8,198 bases of DNA from Patescibacteria group bacterium (GTDB taxonomy: Bacteria > Patescibacteriota > Patescibacteriia > Patescibacteriales > GWC2-42-12), in NCBI GenBank assembly GCA_018817545.1, contig JAHITL010000086.1:1-8198 (forward strand), given 5' to 3'. This document shows positions 5,841-8,198 of this stretch, piece after piece. The notes beneath the pieces are model-generated. The model had not been told where the DNA came from. It did no database searches and worked only from the letters and a program-made list of their open reading frames with translations. Made by a program: the position numbers and the translations under genes. How positions within the stretch are numbered: the first letter of the stretch is position 1; every line of letters begins with the position of its first letter.

Positions 5841-6602
5841 TTATTTAAGTAATTCTATTTTTTGGATAATAACATCATCTGTTGGGTGATCATTTTCATT
5901 TGTTTTGACATTTTCTATTTTTTCTATTATATCTAAACCACTCACTATATAACCAAAATTCGTATGTTTGCCATCTAAATGTGGTGTTGCTTCAGCAGTA
6001 ACAATAAAAAACTGCGAACCATTTGTATTTGGACCTGCGTTCGCCATAGCTAAACTTCCTTTAATTATTTTATGATTATTGATTTCATCTTGAAATTGAT
6101 AACCTGGTCCACCTTGTCCGTCATTTGACCAATCATTATCTTTACTATTTGGATCTCCTCCTTGAATCATAAAATCTTTTATAACTCTATGAAATTTTGT
6201 GTCATTATAAAAACCTTTTTTTGCTAAATTCATAAAATTATTAACAGTTACTAGTGCGTCTTTTGTATAAAATTTTACTTTAATCTCGCCAAAATTAGTT
6301 TTAATTATTGCTTGACTAAAATTTGCTGATAACTCCTCTAACTGTTTATTAGTTTGCGCAGGTGGAGTTGTTTGCTTTTGTTCATCGCTAACGGGAGCAG
6401 ATTTACCAGTTTGCTTTACTTTTGGTGCTAAACCATTTTTTATAGCATCTATTTGGTTAATAGCATCTTTGTTGTCATAATTACTCATATTATTAGCATT
6501 ATTTTCATTAACAATCTTGGGACCGCTAGTTGTACAGCCTGTAATAGTTAATAAAAAAATAAAAATTAGAAAAACTTTTAAATAATTTTTTACTTTTTGC
6601 AT
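5841..6602 (-). CDS. Lipoprotein cyclophilin-type peptidyl-prolyl cis-trans isomerase
   Basis: A 253-residue protein predicted to catalyse proline cis-trans isomerisation outside the cytoplasmic membrane. The N-terminus is a lipoprotein signal peptide: basic MQKVKNYLK, a hydrophobic stretch, then lipobox ITGC with the lipidated Cys at residue 23. A low-complexity Asn/Gln/Lys/Pro linker (about 24-92) precedes the cyclophilin domain (about 95-253). Active-site residues are present: FHRV (Arg139), FMIQGGDP (Gln147), MANAGPNTNGSQFF (Gln197, Phe199) and LDGKHTNFG (His213). The residue before LDGKH is His, where human cyclophilin A has Trp. ATG 6602 fits the signal peptide. The gene follows cca after 41 nt on the same strand and probably shares its transcript. 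It is not obviously related to the ribosomal operon downstream. Confidence 0.94.
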   Translation of the reverse strand: MQKVKNYLKVFLIFIFLLTITGCTTSGPKIVNENNANNMSNYDNKDAINQIDAIKNGLAPKVKQTGKSAPVSDEQKQTTPPAQTNKQLEELSANFSQAIIKTNFGEIKVKFYTKDALVTVNNFMNLAKKGFYNDTKFHRVIKDFMIQGGDPNSKDNDWSNDGQGGPGYQFQDEINNHKIIKGSLAMANAGPNTNGSQFFIVTAEATPHLDGKHTNFGYIVSGLDIIEKIENVKTNENDHPTDDVIIQKIELLK

Positions 6603-6610
6603 ATTAATTA

Positions 6611-6630
6611 GATTAAAGATTAAAGTTAAA
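6611..6630. repeat. Heptamer GATTAAA tandem repeat in the cca-isomerase spacer
   Basis: GATTAAA occurs at 6611-6617 and 6618-6624 and is followed by the related GTTAAA. It fills about half of the 41-nt gap between cca and the isomerase gene. The copy number is low, so this is a weak repeat by itself. Confidence 0.5.
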
Positions 6631-6643
6631 ATATTAAAAAACT

Positions 6644-8140
6644 TTACACATAAAATTCATTTTTTATTTCCTGATCATCGTCTATTTTTTTCTTTTCTAT
6701 TTTTTCTTTGGCTTGTTGACGTAGCTGATTTAAGTCTAGTTTATTTAATTCCAACGAGCGATTGTTTAAGAAACTTTTATCATTTAGTTTTGGATCTTCA
6801 ATTACTTCAGATAATAATACATCTAGTATAGCACCAATTTTTGGACTAGGACTAATTTTTAATAAAACTATCAGATCGTCGCCATTAATTTTAAGCATTT
6901 TTACAGAAATTGGATCATGACGCACTTTTTCCATCATATATTCTAGGTGGCGTAATTTATAAGGCTTGGCTTTAGGAACTCCTGAACCAAGACGATCAGC
7001 AACACGAAGATCTATTAAATCTTTTAAATTTTCTTCTCCTGTTTTAACAATTAATCGTCGCACTGACGCTTCAGTGACTTCACCAACATTATAATAAAAC
7101 ATATGATTTTTAATCAAGCCAACCACTTTTTCTAAATCATTATTAGAAAATTTTAATCTTTGCATAATTTTTTTAACCATTTTTGCGCCAACTATGTCAT
7201 GATTATAAAAAGTATATTCATTATTTATAAGTTTTTTTGTTTGTGGTTTTGCAACGTCGTGCAACAGAGAGGCTAAACGCACTCGCCAATCTTGGCTGGG
7301 AGTGTGCTTTAATGATAAAACTGAATGTTGAAAAACAGTATAAATATGGTGACGATTTTGATCCACGCCAATGCCACGTTCTAATTCTGGAAGTATATAT
7401 TGTAAAAGTTTTAATTCATGCAACATTATTATGCCTTCATAAGCTTTGTTTGAAGATAAAATTTTTATTAATTCGTCACGAATTCTTTCATTAGAAATGT
7501 ATTTAATTCCGCCAGCCATTTTAATTATAGCGCGTTGTGTTTTTGGTTCAATAGTAAAATTTAATTGACAAGCAAAACGCACTGCTCTCATCATTCTTAA
7601 AGCATCTTCTTTAAATCTATCAATAGGCTCGCCAACGGCTCTAATAATTTTTTTTTCAATATCTTTCTCGCCCCCAAACAAATCAATTAATAAATATTTT
7701 TCATTATCCAAATAAATTTCTTTTGTTTCCTTAATTGAAAATTGAAAATTGAAAATTGAAAATTGTTTTATAGCCATTGCGTTAATAGTAAAGTCTCTTC
7801 TTTCTAAGTCTTTGTCTAACTTTTTTTCAAATTTAATTTCATCTGGATGACGTCGATCGCTATAGCCTTGTTCAGAGCGATAGGTAGTTATTTCAATTAT
7901 TTGTTCTGTTTCGCCTTTGTCATTTTTAATTGGAAATAAAACAGTGCCAAAAATATTTTCGTATTTAGCGTCAGGAAAGACTGTGAGCATTTGTTCTGGT
8001 AATGTATTGGTAGTTATATCCCAATCTTTAGGTAACTTATCTAATAATAAATCACGGACGCAACCTCCAACGATGAAAGCCTCAAAGCCAGCATTTTCTA
8101 GTTTTTCTATAATATTTTTTATATAATCCGGAATTTTCAT
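6644..8140 (-). CDS. cca: CCA-adding tRNA nucleotidyltransferase (class II, with HD domain)
   Basis: A 498-residue enzyme expected to add or repair the 3' CCA end of tRNAs. The head carries IVGGCVRDLLL (about 23-33) and DWDITT with the metal-binding Asp39 and Asp41. RRDFTINAMA follows (about 114-123), then the LRMMRAVRFACQLNF and ISNERIRDELIKIL nucleotide-recognition segments (about 181-228). An HD domain has LASLLHDVAKP (His294-Asp295). The tail is lysine-rich. Between AMAI and LIDLFGG, where relatives have only a few residues, there is an insert of about 25 residues; its first part (QFSIFNFQFSI) is encoded by a heptamer repeat. Poly(A) polymerases of this fold cannot be excluded, but a lone copy beside housekeeping genes favours CCA addition. 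It is the first gene of its transcript, behind a good promoter, with no Shine-Dalgarno. Confidence 0.95.
   Translation of the reverse strand: MKIPDYIKNIIEKLENAGFEAFIVGGCVRDLLLDKLPKDWDITTNTLPEQMLTVFPDAKYENIFGTVLFPIKNDKGETEQIIEITTYRSEQGYSDRRHPDEIKFEKKLDKDLERRDFTINAMAIKQFSIFNFQFSIKETKEIYLDNEKYLLIDLFGGEKDIEKKIIRAVGEPIDRFKEDALRMMRAVRFACQLNFTIEPKTQRAIIKMAGGIKYISNERIRDELIKILSSNKAYEGIIMLHELKLLQYILPELERGIGVDQNRHHIYTVFQHSVLSLKHTPSQDWRVRLASLLHDVAKPQTKKLINNEYTFYNHDIVGAKMVKKIMQRLKFSNNDLEKVVGLIKNHMFYYNVGEVTEASVRRLIVKTGEENLKDLIDLRVADRLGSGVPKAKPYKLRHLEYMMEKVRHDPISVKMLKINGDDLIVLLKISPSPKIGAILDVLLSEVIEDPKLNDKSFLNNRSLELNKLDLNQLRQQAKEKIEKKKIDDDQEIKNEFYV
7733..7765. repeat. Heptamer AATTGAA repeat (4.7 copies) inside the cca coding region
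   Basis: AATTGAA is repeated exactly at 7733-7739, 7740-7746, 7747-7753 and 7754-7760, with a partial fifth copy (AATTG, 7761-7765). A 7-bp unit is not a multiple of three, so the codons run through all three phases of the unit and give QFSIFNFQFSI. The repeat sits at the boundary between the catalytic head and the LIDLFGG segment. Confidence 0.92.
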
Positions 8141-8165
8141 AGAGATTGTAAGTAGTTATAATATA

Positions 8166-8194
8166 TTTATATAATGGATTAATATTAAAGTCAA
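8166..8194 (-). promoter_or_regulatory. Promoter of cca (and probably the isomerase gene)
   Basis: On the minus strand TTGACT (8194-8189), a 17-nt spacer and TATAAA (8171-8166) each match the consensus at five of six positions. The predicted start near 8159 gives a 5' leader of about 18 nt before ATG 8140. The -35 box is identical to the one at 2085-2080, which supports both calls. Confidence 0.65.
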
Positions 8195-8198
8195 AAAG

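Noticed and set aside
7237..8126. Plus-strand open frames opposite cca (7237-7494 and 7917-8126)
   Set aside because: They are antisense shadows of a well-conserved enzyme, with no family resemblance.
1..8198. Alternative genetic code with UGA as glycine, suggested by the absence of TGA stops
   Set aside because: All conserved genes read through without in-frame TGA and end at TAA or TAG; seven genes are too few, and AT-rich genomes favour TAA.

Overview
The window comes from a very AT-rich bacterial genome (about a quarter G+C by eye) with short intergenic gaps and the standard genetic code. None of the seven complete genes has a convincing Shine-Dalgarno sequence at its preferred start. 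Gene content, protein style and the many short tandem repeats between genes suggest a Candidatus Patescibacteria (CPR) organism. That assignment is inference, because no rRNA gene is present.

Layout. Positions 2-121 hold what looks like the last 39 codons of a transposase. Then comes a gene-free stretch made largely of tandem repeats with 8-9 bp units (166-290). mltG (301-1320, +) encodes a peptidoglycan lytic transglycosylase and converges on a winged-helix regulator with a degenerate nucleotidyltransferase-like domain (1380-1976, -). An AT-only hairpin lies between them. The regulator is divergent from a large membrane protein (2101-4392, +) with a phosphatase-like N-terminus lacking its key acidic motif, a transmembrane helix, a coiled coil and a six-bladed beta-propeller. 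The two divergent promoters overlap. A strong bidirectional terminator (4464-4502) separates this gene from a minus-strand block.

Minus-strand block, in transcription order: cca (8140-6644), a lipoprotein cyclophilin-type peptidyl-prolyl isomerase (6602-5841), then rplJ (5627-5100) and rplL (4936-4520). The rplJ-rplL pair has its own promoter and a recognisable L10 leader RNA. An intrinsic terminator hairpin and a mutually exclusive antiterminator pairing are both readable, giving a complete autoregulatory attenuation switch.

Functionally the window mixes housekeeping (ribosomal stalk, tRNA 3'-end maturation, cell wall, envelope protein folding) with one uncharacterised regulator/membrane-protein pair. 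The most unusual sequence-level signal is the recurrence of 7-bp tandem repeats. They occur in three intergenic regions and once inside the cca reading frame, where they encode a lineage-specific insert. There is no CRISPR array, tRNA, rRNA or complete mobile element.
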